A stretch of DNA of 11,199 nucleotides from Acidimicrobiia bacterium. GTDB taxonomy: Bacteria; Actinomycetota; Acidimicrobiia; IMCC26256; PALSA-555. This document shows positions 1 through 8,718 of this stretch, one piece after another; position 1 is the first letter of the stretch; each line of letters opens with the position of its first letter. The DNA lies in assembly GCA_022865365.1 (NCBI GenBank), contig JALHSW010000516.1, forward strand, positions 1 to 11,199, read 5' to 3'. The notes under the pieces were generated by a model that did no database searches, was not told the DNA's origin, and saw only the letters and a list, made by a program, of their open reading frames with translations. Made by a program: the position numbers and the translations under genes.

Positions 1-566
1 CCAGTGACCACGTCGACGCGATCGTCGACGCGTTCGATCACCGCGTTGTCGAGCGGCGCGCTCGGTTCGTTGCGGGACTGATGGACCGTGTTCCACACGT
101 CGACGCCGACTGCAAGCCCATCGGGGACGCGTCGCGCAGCCTCGACGAGCAGCAGCCCGCGACCGCACCCGAGGTCGAGCACGTAATCATCCGCGCTCAG
201 GCCCGCGGCGTCGACGATCCGCACGCGCTCCCGAAGCTTGCCCACACGACTCGACGAGACCATTGCCAGCGCGACGATCGCAAAGACGATGCCCACCACG
301 GGCGCGATCGCCATGAGGAGCGGCACCTTGATCAGCGCCGCCACGAGCATGACGGCGAATGCGGCGAGCGCAACGTTCGACAGGTTCTGCACGACGCCCG
401 GCGCGTCCATCCCGTACTCACCGCTCGACCCGAGGTCGACACGTGACGGATCGCGCGCGAGCGGCTCCACGTCGTCGGACCCCTCAGCGTCGTCGGAAGC
501 CTCGTCGGGATCGACCGGGTCCTGGTCCTCCTCCAGATGTTGGCCCCGGTCCTGGGTCTCAGCCAC
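1..566 (-). CDS. Membrane-anchored class I SAM-dependent methyltransferase (partial, C-terminus off window)
   Basis: Only the first 188 residues are present; the gene runs off the left edge. From GTG at 566 it has an acidic, disordered-looking N-terminus (about residues 1-48, rich in Asp/Glu), then the signature GEYGMDAPGV (about 49-58). Two hydrophobic segments follow (about 63-78 and 80-99), then Arg/Lys-rich residues. Next comes the Rossmann methyltransferase core: VLDLGCGRG (about 127-135) is the SAM-binding motif I, and AVGVDVW (about 149-155) is the acidic strand-2 motif. The substrate cannot be read. Actinobacterial methyltransferases with a YGIDAP-like segment before membrane helices are known to me; there the residue after YG is not the start. 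I therefore prefer GTG 566 over the internal ATG at 410, although that ATG has a GGTGA-like ribosome site. The start overlaps the lppM-like stop by 8 nt, suggesting coupling. Confidence 0.85.
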   Translation of the reverse strand, partial: MAETQDRGQHLEEDQDPVDPDEASDDAEGSDDVEPLARDPSRVDLGSSGEYGMDAPGVVQNLSNVALAAFAVMLVAALIKVPLLMAIAPVVGIVFAIVALAMVSSSRVGKLRERVRIVDAAGLSADDYVLDLGCGRGLLLVEAARRVPDGLAVGVDVWNTVHQSRNEPSAPLDNAVIERVDDRVDVVT

Positions 567-1425
567 GAGGTGGAGTCTGCCCGCCGGGACCCGCTCTCGG
601 CGGTACTCGCCGGGCCGGCGCGGCGCCCCGCCGCTGCGTCGGAGCCCCGCTGGACCGCCCCTGCGGAGCCGGTGAGCGCCCACGGCCGCCGCGACTGCCA
701 CGTCGACGGCGCCGGCGGCCGCGCCGCCAGACCAAGATCGCGAGCACGGCGAAGCCAGCCGCCGCGCCCAGGAAGAGGATCCGTTCGGTGTTCCGCACAC
801 TCGACGACGCGTCGATGGGCGCGACGTCCTGCACCGATCCGGCCTCCTTGCCGATCTTGGGCGCGAACGTCACCGCAGCCTGATCCGGCAGCTTCACGAC
901 GACCTTCAGCGTGAACGACGACTGGATCTGCGCGAGCAGCTGTTGGTCGATGATGTTCACGTCGACCCCCAACGCGCCGAGCTTCGTGACGAGCTCGGCG
1001 TCGTCGGCGATACCGGCGCTCGCCCCCGGGATGTCGATGCTTCCCTTGACGGCGTACTCGGTCGAGAAGAAACCGGCGTCGCGTGTCGCCTGCAGCGATG
1101 GCAACGGCCCCGTCTTCCCGTTGAGCCCCGCGACGATCCCGGCGACCTGATCCACCGACTCGAACCGATACGACAGCACGATCGTCGCCGACCCGTCGTC
1201 GGCTTTCGCCCACGACCCGACCGTCCACCCCGAGTCAGCGAGATCCGCGAGTCGCACCGCCTGCTCGAGCGCAACTCCACCAGACTCCGCAGCCTTCACC
1301 GCCTCCGCGTCGGCTACCACCGTGACCCGCACCACTCCACTGCCATCGGCGCGCACGACGACCGAGACCGTCGCATCCACCTTGCACCCGGCCAGCACAA
1401 GCGCGAGCGCAACAACGGCAAGCAC
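559..1425 (-). CDS. LppM-like lipoprotein with C-terminal membrane anchor
   Basis: A predicted membrane lipoprotein of the LppM type. In Mycobacterium tuberculosis LppM is a surface lipoprotein linked to phagosome interaction; the role here is unknown. A hydrophobic stretch ends in the lipobox LAGC, with the acylated Cys encoded at 1386-1384. The extracytoplasmic domain of about 200 residues begins CKVDATVSVVVRADGSG, as in this family. A transmembrane helix (ILFLGAAAGFAVLAILVW) and a 55-residue Arg/Gly/Pro-rich tail follow; the polybasic RRGRRRRRR fits a cytosolic side. The start is uncertain. GTG 1425 gives a signal peptide of only 13 residues with no positive charge. The reading frame stays open to TTG 1620 and would add Arg-rich residues before the hydrophobic core, but that stretch has non-coding-like composition and a foldable element. 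Mature protein is clear; N-terminus is not. Confidence 0.8.
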   Translation of the reverse strand: MLAVVALALVLAGCKVDATVSVVVRADGSGVVRVTVVADAEAVKAAESGGVALEQAVRLADLADSGWTVGSWAKADDGSATIVLSYRFESVDQVAGIVAGLNGKTGPLPSLQATRDAGFFSTEYAVKGSIDIPGASAGIADDAELVTKLGALGVDVNIIDQQLLAQIQSSFTLKVVVKLPDQAAVTFAPKIGKEAGSVQDVAPIDASSSVRNTERILFLGAAAGFAVLAILVWRRGRRRRRRGSRGGRGRSPAPQGRSSGAPTQRRGAAPARRVPPRAGPGGQTPPRG

Positions 1426-1548
1426 GACGCGCGGCGCACACGGCGCACGCGCCGACCGCGCCCGCCACGCGAACGCAACGGCAGGAGAGCCGAGTCCGCC
1501 TTCGCCCAGATTGCAGCGATCGGTGTCCGTGCGCCCGAGCAGTTCGGC

Positions 1549-1615
1549 CCGCCGACGGAGACCCGGGTCGAAGACCCGAGCCGAGCGCCAGCGAGGCGAG
1601 CAGGGGCTCCGGCGG
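1549..1615 (-). other. Branched inverted-repeat structure between clpC and the lppM-like gene (possible terminator or palindromic repeat)
   Basis: Read on the minus strand, CCGCCGGAG (1615-1607) can pair with CTC-CGT-CGGCGG (1560-1549), leaving CGT bulged. Two hairpins lie inside. CGCC-TCGCT-GGCG is at 1598-1586. CTCGGGTC-TTC-GACCCGGG is at 1580-1562, an 8-bp stem including one T-G pair. The layout resembles a three-way junction. It lies about 60-125 nt after the clpC stop, so a terminator or processing signal for clpC mRNA is possible, though no T-run follows. It could also be a dispersed palindromic repeat; that cannot be judged from one copy. Confidence 0.4.
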
Positions 1616-1674
1616 ATCAAGGGTCGAGCTCTGGCGTGCGGATGCCGGTGGCGGAGCGGGAGCGACGAGAGGGA

Positions 1675-4185
<2,511 letters not shown>

Positions 4186-4189
4186 GTGG

Positions 4190-4196
4190 CTCCCTC
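4190..4196 (-). promoter_or_regulatory. Ribosome binding site of clpC
   Basis: Minus-strand GAGGGAG lies four bases before GTG 4185-4183. It decides the start in favour of the canonical ClpC N-terminus over the upstream in-frame codon at 4239. Confidence 0.8.
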
Positions 4197-4224
4197 TCGC
4201 GTGAGGCGCCGCTTGCGACCCCCT

Positions 4225-4245
4225 GCCTCCGTTCGTCACGGAGGC
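4225..4245 (-). promoter_or_regulatory. Perfect inverted repeat in the clpC leader (operator or 5' UTR hairpin)
   Basis: Minus strand GCCTCCGT-GACGA-ACGGAGGC: 8-bp perfect arms around a 5-nt loop, about 40 nt upstream of the clpC start. It does not match the CIRCE element (TTAGCACTC arms) or the HAIR element bound by HspR (CTTGAGT arms). Since clpC genes are commonly stress-regulated, this could be a repressor site or a leader stem-loop. No convincing -10/-35 pair for clpC could be placed nearby. Confidence 0.45.
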
Positions 4246-4430
4246 CGGTGTCGGATGGACACCCTCAGTCTATGAGGTCGGATCGGTCATCTTCTTCGCA
4301 AGCTCACCCGGTTCCTCGGCACTTCTCAGCATCCGCGTGAGGCCCGGAATCCGGACTTGGGAGAAGAACAGCACCGCGACGGGGCCGTTTCTTCCCGGTG
4401 GGGAGCAGTTTCGCCCCCCGGCGTCCCGGC

Positions 4431-4460
4431 TTGGAGAACTCCCACGGGGGGCCGTAGCGT
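4431..4460 (+). promoter_or_regulatory. Putative leaderless promoter of the polyprenyl synthase gene
   Basis: TTGGAG (4431-4436), an 18-nt spacer, then TAGCGT (4455-4460) fit a weak actinobacterial -35 / TANNNT -10 pair. Only six bases separate the -10 from ATG 4467, placing the expected transcription start at or next to the start codon. No ribosome binding sequence precedes the ATG, which agrees with a leaderless mRNA. Confidence 0.5.
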
Positions 4461-4466
4461 GGACCC

Positions 4467-5444
4467 ATGATGCTGGCCGGGACCCTGGCGCTCGCGCCGC
4501 TCGCCGGCGACCTCGACCGGGTGGAGGCCGCGCTGCGAAGCTCGGTCGAGCACGAGGACCAGTTCCTGGGCCAGGTCGGAGCACATCTCATCCAGGCCGG
4601 AGGCAAGCGGATCCGGCCCACGCTCACGCTCTGCGCCGCGTACGCGGCCGTCGGGGGCGATCGCGCGGTGACCGAGAATGTCGTGACGGGTTCCGTGGCG
4701 TGCGAGCTCGTGCACCTGGGGTCGCTGCACCACGACGACGTCATCGACGAAGCCGAGACCCGACGGGGTGTCCCGAGCGTCAACGCCCGTTGGAGCAACA
4801 TCGTCGCGATCCTGTCTGGAGACTTCCTGCTCGCGCGGGCGTCCGCCCTGGCCGCTTCGCTCGGCGCCGAGGTCGCAGGCCTGCTCGCCGACACGATCGG
4901 TGAGCTCTGCCGGGGCCAGGTCCTCGAGCTCCAGCACCTGTTCGACATCACGCGGTCCGAAGAGGACTACGCCTCGGCCATCGAAGGCAAGACGGCCTCG
5001 CTCTTCGCCACCTCGTGCCGCATCGGTGGGATGGTGTCGGGCGTCGACGAACCGACGCTCGACGCGCTGACCCGGTTCGGTCACCACCTCGGCATGTGCT
5101 TCCAGGTCGTCGACGACGTCCTGGACCTCACGGCGAGCGACGAGGCCCTCGGCAAGCCGGCCGGGCAGGACCTGGTCGAGGGGATCTACACGCTTCCGGT
5201 GATCTACGCGATCGCCGAGAGCGACGAGCTCGAGGCCTTGCTGGGTGGCCCGCTCGACAAGACGCGCCGCGACGACGCCCGCCGCCTGGCGACCGCGAAC
5301 GGCGCAGTCGATGCCGCCCTCGCTGTCGCACGCGACCACGCAACAAAGGCGAGCGAGGCGCTCGCTGGTGCCGACGGGCTCGACCCCGACGTCACGGGAG
5401 GCTTACGGCGTCTCGTCGACGGTCTCGTCGACCGCGACCGCTGA
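4467..5444 (+). CDS. Long-chain trans-polyprenyl diphosphate synthase
   Basis: Condenses isopentenyl diphosphate units onto an allylic primer to make an all-trans polyprenyl diphosphate, most likely the menaquinone side chain (inference). The 325 residues have the family landmarks: GGKRIRP (45-51), first Asp-rich motif DDVID (90-94) followed by RRG (99-101), EGKTASLF (173-180), and second Asp-rich motif QVVDDVLD (213-220) with GKPAGQDL (229-236). The residues just before the first Asp-rich motif are small (GSLHH), with no Phe/Tyr in the usual chain-length-blocking positions, so a long product (about C35 or more) is expected; exact length cannot be read. Two adjacent ATGs (4467 and 4470) are possible starts. 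It is the only plus-strand gene here, divergent from clpC and converging on the SGNH gene with 29 nt between stops. Confidence 0.95.
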   Translation: MMLAGTLALAPLAGDLDRVEAALRSSVEHEDQFLGQVGAHLIQAGGKRIRPTLTLCAAYAAVGGDRAVTENVVTGSVACELVHLGSLHHDDVIDEAETRRGVPSVNARWSNIVAILSGDFLLARASALAASLGAEVAGLLADTIGELCRGQVLELQHLFDITRSEEDYASAIEGKTASLFATSCRIGGMVSGVDEPTLDALTRFGHHLGMCFQVVDDVLDLTASDEALGKPAGQDLVEGIYTLPVIYAIAESDELEALLGGPLDKTRRDDARRLATANGAVDAALAVARDHATKASEALAGADGLDPDVTGGLRRLVDGLVDRDR

Positions 5445-5473
5445 CCCAGGACGCCTGACTCAGGGCACCTCGT

Positions 5474-6193
5474 TCAAGGAGCTGGGACGCCAGCCACCGG
5501 AAGCGCGGAGCGGGCGGCGGTTGCGATCTCGTTTCCGAACGCCACCATCCCCGCGTCGGTGAAGTGGAGCCTGTCGCCTCGCAACAGCGACGGGTCGCTC
5601 TCGAGGTGCGCGGTGCGATCGAGCACGGTGAGGTTCGGCCAGCGGGCCGCGGCCGCCCGAATCGCTTCGTTGATCGCGTGCCCGCCACCGGCGACCTGGA
5701 ACGGGCGGTACTCGACGTGCGTCACCCACACCACCGGGTGTTCACCGATCGCGCGCATCATCGTGTCGAGCCGGGCGGAGAACCGGACGACGTCGGCCCG
5801 TGTCGTGGTGTCGTTGGTGCCGAGCGCGACCACGACCACCGCCGGGTCGGTGGCGAGCAGGCCGGGGAGGTCGCGGAGCCAGTAGGCGTCGAGGTCCTTC
5901 AGCCCGAGCCCCGGGACTCCGCGCAACGTGGGTTCGAGTCCGACTCCCTGCAACGCCGCGGCGACCTGCACCCCCGACTGGGAGAGGTTCGAGTCGCCGA
6001 GCACAAGAACACGGTCGTTCACCCCGTCGATCGGTGGCGCCCCGTCCAGGACGGCACCGCCGCCGGACGGCAGCGTGTCGGCCGGTCCGGTTTCAAGCGG
6101 GCGAGTGTCGGGCCGTCTCGACTCGTCACCACCACCGGTGCACGCGGCAAGCAGCGAGACGGCCACCAGCGCTACGAGAGCGCGGCGGATCAA
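5474..6193 (-). CDS. SGNH/GDSL-family hydrolase lipoprotein
   Basis: Predicted secreted, lipid-anchored esterase or acyl-transferring hydrolase. The 239 residues start MIRRALVALVAVSLLAAC: two Arg, a hydrophobic core and a lipobox with Cys18. A low-complexity Gly/Pro/Asp/Thr linker runs to about residue 58. The SGNH blocks follow: LVLGDSN (63-69, nucleophile Ser68), a candidate block II Gly in GVPGLGLKD (92-100), ALGTNDT (123-129, with Gly125 and Asn127), and DRLHFTDAG (207-215, Asp207 and His210). Catalytic residues are therefore all present. The substrate is unknown; acylated cell-wall sugars or lipids are plausible for a surface enzyme. TTG 6193 is chosen because it gives a clean lipoprotein signal. 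It forms a 4-nt TTGA overlap with the preceding hydrolase stop; the frame continuing to 6514 is an antisense-like extension. Confidence 0.9.
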   Translation of the reverse strand: MIRRALVALVAVSLLAACTGGGDESRRPDTRPLETGPADTLPSGGGAVLDGAPPIDGVNDRVLVLGDSNLSQSGVQVAAALQGVGLEPTLRGVPGLGLKDLDAYWLRDLPGLLATDPAVVVVALGTNDTTTRADVVRFSARLDTMMRAIGEHPVVWVTHVEYRPFQVAGGGHAINEAIRAAAARWPNLTVLDRTAHLESDPSLLRGDRLHFTDAGMVAFGNEIATAARSALPVAGVPAP

Positions 6194-7014
6194 GAGGCAG
6201 CGCGCGCCGGTACCGCCGCCTGCTCGAGGAACTCGAGCACCGCGCGGTTGTATGCGTTGGGTGCCTCGACCATGAGCGCATGGGCCGCGCCACGCAACTC
6301 GAAGAGCCGCGACTTCGGGATGAGCTCGTGAAGCTCCTCGGCGTCGCCGAGCGGCGTCAGAAGATCCTGCGTCCCGGTGATCACCAGCGTCGGCACGCGG
6401 ATGCCTTCGAGCTCGAAGCGGACGTCGTCGTCGACCGCGAGGATCGCCTGCACCTGGGCCACGAAGCTCTCCGGCGTGGCACCGAGCACGATGCGGGCCA
6501 TGAGGTTCAGCCACACGCCGAATCGACGTTGGAGCCGCGGGCCGACCATCCAGCGCAACCCCTCACCCGCCATCGCCGACATCCCGCGAGCTTCGACCGC
6601 GTCGGCCCATTCCGTGAGCAGCTCACGGCGCCACGGCGGGTTGCTACACGCCGTGCATGCGAGCACGAGCGACCGCACGCGTTCGGGATGGCGTACCGCG
6701 ATCATCTGTGAGATCACTCCGCCCATCGAGGCGCCCATCACGTGGGCGCGTTCGATACCTTCGGCGTCGAGCACGGCGATGGCGTCGTGGGCCATCTGCT
6801 CGAGGGAGAACGGGTGCGGCGCGCCAGCGGTGCCGCCCACGCCGCGATTGTCGACGGTGAAGCACCGGAAGCGACGCCCGAACGCCATGCGCTGGAGCGC
6901 CCATCCGTGCGAATCGGCGCCGAGCCCCTGGATCATGAGCATCGGCTCGGCGTCGGCGCGGCCATAGGCCTCGTAGGCGATCGGGACGGCGTCGGAGGCG
7001 GTGGCGATCTTCAT
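6190..7014 (-). CDS. Alpha/beta-fold hydrolase
   Basis: Cytoplasmic alpha/beta hydrolase of 274 residues, a normal length, with no signal peptide. Visible parts: oxyanion-hole region MIQGLGADSHGW (27-38), DNRGVGGTAG (55-64), nucleophile elbow GASMGG (94-99, Ser96), acid in GTQDLLTP (214-221, Asp217) and catalytic His in GAAHALMVEAP (242-252, His245). The triad is complete. The sequence is closest in feel to carboxylesterase / 3-oxoadipate enol-lactonase-like members, but the substrate cannot be assigned, and no aromatic-degradation genes lie nearby. ATG 7014 is 8 nt after the acyltransferase-like stop, and its own stop overlaps the SGNH start, so it sits in the middle of a coupled gene string. 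Confidence 0.92.
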   Translation of the reverse strand: MKIATASDAVPIAYEAYGRADAEPMLMIQGLGADSHGWALQRMAFGRRFRCFTVDNRGVGGTAGAPHPFSLEQMAHDAIAVLDAEGIERAHVMGASMGGVISQMIAVRHPERVRSLVLACTACSNPPWRRELLTEWADAVEARGMSAMAGEGLRWMVGPRLQRRFGVWLNLMARIVLGATPESFVAQVQAILAVDDDVRFELEGIRVPTLVITGTQDLLTPLGDAEELHELIPKSRLFELRGAAHALMVEAPNAYNRAVLEFLEQAAVPARAAS

Positions 7015-7022
7015 CGGCGGTG

Positions 7023-7751
7023 TCAGCTCGCGTCCCGGAGGAGGCCGCGCACGGCGTCGCGCACCTGCTCGGAGAGCTCGGCTGCGGCAAGCTGGTCGTC
7101 GGGCGGCGTGTCCGGTGGTGGGAGCAGCGGCTCACCGACCACGACCCTCCACGGGTGGATCGCGAGGTTGAACGGGCCACCCGGTCGAACCGCGACCGGC
7201 ACGACGGGGCAGCCCAGCGTGGCGGCGACCAGCGCTCGGGGCGCCTCGCCCGCACCGGCGCGCAGCCACGTCATGCCGAGTGGTGCTGCCGCGAGGTGGC
7301 CGGCGCGCAGCAGCGCGGCGATGTCGTCGGGTCGATAGCCCACGGCACCGAGCTTGCGCGCGGCCGGCCCGAGCAACGGAACCTCCGGCGCACCGACGAC
7401 CCGCAGGCGGCGCCCGGCGGCGCGCCGGATGGCCAGGCCGAGCACCAGCGGTTCGACGACGCCGAACCCGCGGTTGGCGACGAGGAGGGCCGGCCCACTC
7501 CGGGGGAGGTGCTCGGCGCCCTCCACGTCGACGCGGATCAGCGCGGCCGGGACCCACGCGACGAGGTCCATCAGATGCGGGTCTCCACCGAACTGGTCGA
7601 TGGCGTAGCGGCCGGCGAGGCGGCGTCGCGCTGCTGCGACCAGCCCATCGGTCGAGAGCACGCGGTCGGCGTCGATCCCATAGTTCGGCAGCGCGACCGG
7701 CGCGGCGCCGGCGCTCCGCTCGGTCGCCGCGGACCTCGGGGAGCTGCTCAC
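7023..7751 (-). CDS. PlsC-like lysophospholipid acyltransferase family protein with altered active site
   Basis: A 242-residue protein of the glycerolipid acyltransferase superfamily, resembling the acyltransferase that follows galE2 in mycobacteria (Rv0502 type, recalled). Family signs: RRRLAGRYAIDQFGGD (42-57), RVDVEGAEHLPRSGPALLVANR (73-94), LRAGHLAAAPLG (148-159) and GCPVVPVAV (180-188). The catalytic HX4D motif after ALLVAN is not there: the His position is Arg94 and the Asp position is Val99, with Glu100 next. The substrate-binding PEG motif reads PLG (157-159). It may be inactive or use other chemistry. There is no signal peptide. Start GTG 7751 overlaps the epimerase-like stop (GTGA) and has AGGAGAG six bases upstream; the frame from 7796 is an over-extension. 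Confidence 0.88.
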   Translation of the reverse strand: MSSSPRSAATERSAGAAPVALPNYGIDADRVLSTDGLVAAARRRLAGRYAIDQFGGDPHLMDLVAWVPAALIRVDVEGAEHLPRSGPALLVANRGFGVVEPLVLGLAIRRAAGRRLRVVGAPEVPLLGPAARKLGAVGYRPDDIAALLRAGHLAAAPLGMTWLRAGAGEAPRALVAATLGCPVVPVAVRPGGPFNLAIHPWRVVVGEPLLPPPDTPPDDQLAAAELSEQVRDAVRGLLRDAS

Positions 7752-8713
7752 GCGACTCTCCTGGTTCCCTCGGCGAGGGGCGTCACCGTGGCCCACTCGT
7801 AGAGGTCGGCGAGGACCTCCTGGGTCGGGCGCACGAACCCGAGCTCGAGCTCGTCGATCGCGCGGCTGCCATCGGCTGTTCTGCCGTATCGGAGGAGCTC
7901 CAACACGTGGTGCGGCACCGGGGCGCCGCAGAGCTCGGCGGCGCGGCAGGCGAACCGCCAGCCTGGGCCGGCCACGGGGATCGGGACACGGCCGCCGAAG
8001 CGAACGGCCTGCCAGGGGCTCGTCGCGCCGGGACCCACGACGTTGAGCGGGCCGTCGTAGCCGCGCATCAGCGCCTCGACCATCGCGCGCGCCGCGTCGT
8101 CACGATCGAGCAACGAGAAGGGCGGATCCGCGAACGCCGGGACCGGAACGGCAGGAAGACGCAGTACCCGACCGAGCGGGCTCGGCACGTGCGATCCCGC
8201 CACCACTGCGTACCGCAGGGCGGCGATCGAGACATCGTGGCGCCGACCGATGCCCGCCGCGACCGATTCGACCTCGAGGCACATACGTCCGTAACGCGTC
8301 GTCGGCGCGAGCGGCGCGTCCTCGTCGGGTACGAGCGGGTGACCGCGGCCGCGGCCGTACACGACCAGCCCGCTGCGGAGCACGACCCTCTCCAGGGCGC
8401 CGGCGCGGGCCGCCGCGCCGAGCGCGTGGACGGTGCACGCCTCCGTGGCGTTCGCCGCGTCTCGGGGCGACATCCGGGAGTCGGGCTCGTACACCCCGAA
8501 GTGGGCAACCGCCGTCGGCGCGAAGTCCGTGGCGAACGCGACGAGACGGTCTCGGTCACGGGGGTCGATGCGCGTGAACGTGGCCCGACGCAGGCGCCGA
8601 CGCGGCGGGACGAAGTCGAAGCCGGCGATCTCGCTCACGTCGGGGCGCTCTTCGAGCATCTGTGCGACGCGGGTGCCCAACTCTCCACCCATACCGGTGA
8701 CCAGCACGCGCAT
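7748..8713 (-). CDS. GalE2-like NAD(P)-dependent epimerase/dehydratase family protein (extended SDR, altered catalytic Lys)
   Basis: Extended short-chain dehydrogenase/reductase of 321 residues. It opens with MRVLVTGMGGELG, a GxxGxxG dinucleotide-binding loop (Gly7, Gly10, Gly13), followed by an acidic strand end IAGFDFVPPRR (29-39) and HFGVYEPDS (71-79). The catalytic Ser position is plausible in LRSGLVVYG (112-120, Ser114). The usual YxxxK reads Tyr141-GRM-Cys145, so the catalytic Lys is missing. The C-terminal half (GRVPIPVAGPGW 241-252, LRYGRT 274-279, LGFVRPTQE 291-299) resembles mycobacterial GalE2 (Rv0501, recalled), also next to an acyltransferase. The sugar or lipid substrate is unknown, and true UDP-glucose 4-epimerase activity is doubtful. 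ATG 8713 is preferred over GTG 8722 because GAGGTGA sits five bases upstream of it. Confidence 0.88.
   Translation of the reverse strand: MRVLVTGMGGELGTRVAQMLEERPDVSEIAGFDFVPPRRRLRRATFTRIDPRDRDRLVAFATDFAPTAVAHFGVYEPDSRMSPRDAANATEACTVHALGAAARAGALERVVLRSGLVVYGRGRGHPLVPDEDAPLAPTTRYGRMCLEVESVAAGIGRRHDVSIAALRYAVVAGSHVPSPLGRVLRLPAVPVPAFADPPFSLLDRDDAARAMVEALMRGYDGPLNVVGPGATSPWQAVRFGGRVPIPVAGPGWRFACRAAELCGAPVPHHVLELLRYGRTADGSRAIDELELGFVRPTQEVLADLYEWATVTPLAEGTRRVA
7756..7762 (-). promoter_or_regulatory. Ribosome binding site of the acyltransferase-like gene
   Basis: Minus-strand AGGAGAG lies inside the end of the epimerase-like gene, four bases before GTG 7751. It fixes the start at the GTGA overlap and supports translation by reinitiation. 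Confidence 0.7.
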
Positions 8714-8718
8714 CGAGC

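Noticed and set aside
4196..4210. Possible ClgR-like site (CGC-N5-GCG) before clpC
   Set aside because: Only the outer CGC/GCG halves match. The inner positions and the flanking A/T bases of the known motif do not, and such a short GC pattern is frequent by chance here.
4326..5339. Minus-strand 337-codon frame opposite the prenyl synthase
   Set aside because: The plus strand encodes both Asp-rich motifs and all synthase landmarks; the antisense frame has no domain signature.
5442..5462. Imperfect dyad between the convergent prenyl synthase and SGNH genes, considered as a bidirectional terminator
   Set aside because: Only 4 + 3 pairs with two mismatches and no T-run; too weak to call.
6193..6514. 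N-terminal extension of the SGNH gene
   Set aside because: It overlaps the alpha/beta hydrolase out of frame and is Arg/Gly/His-rich. The lipoprotein signal begins exactly at TTG 6193.
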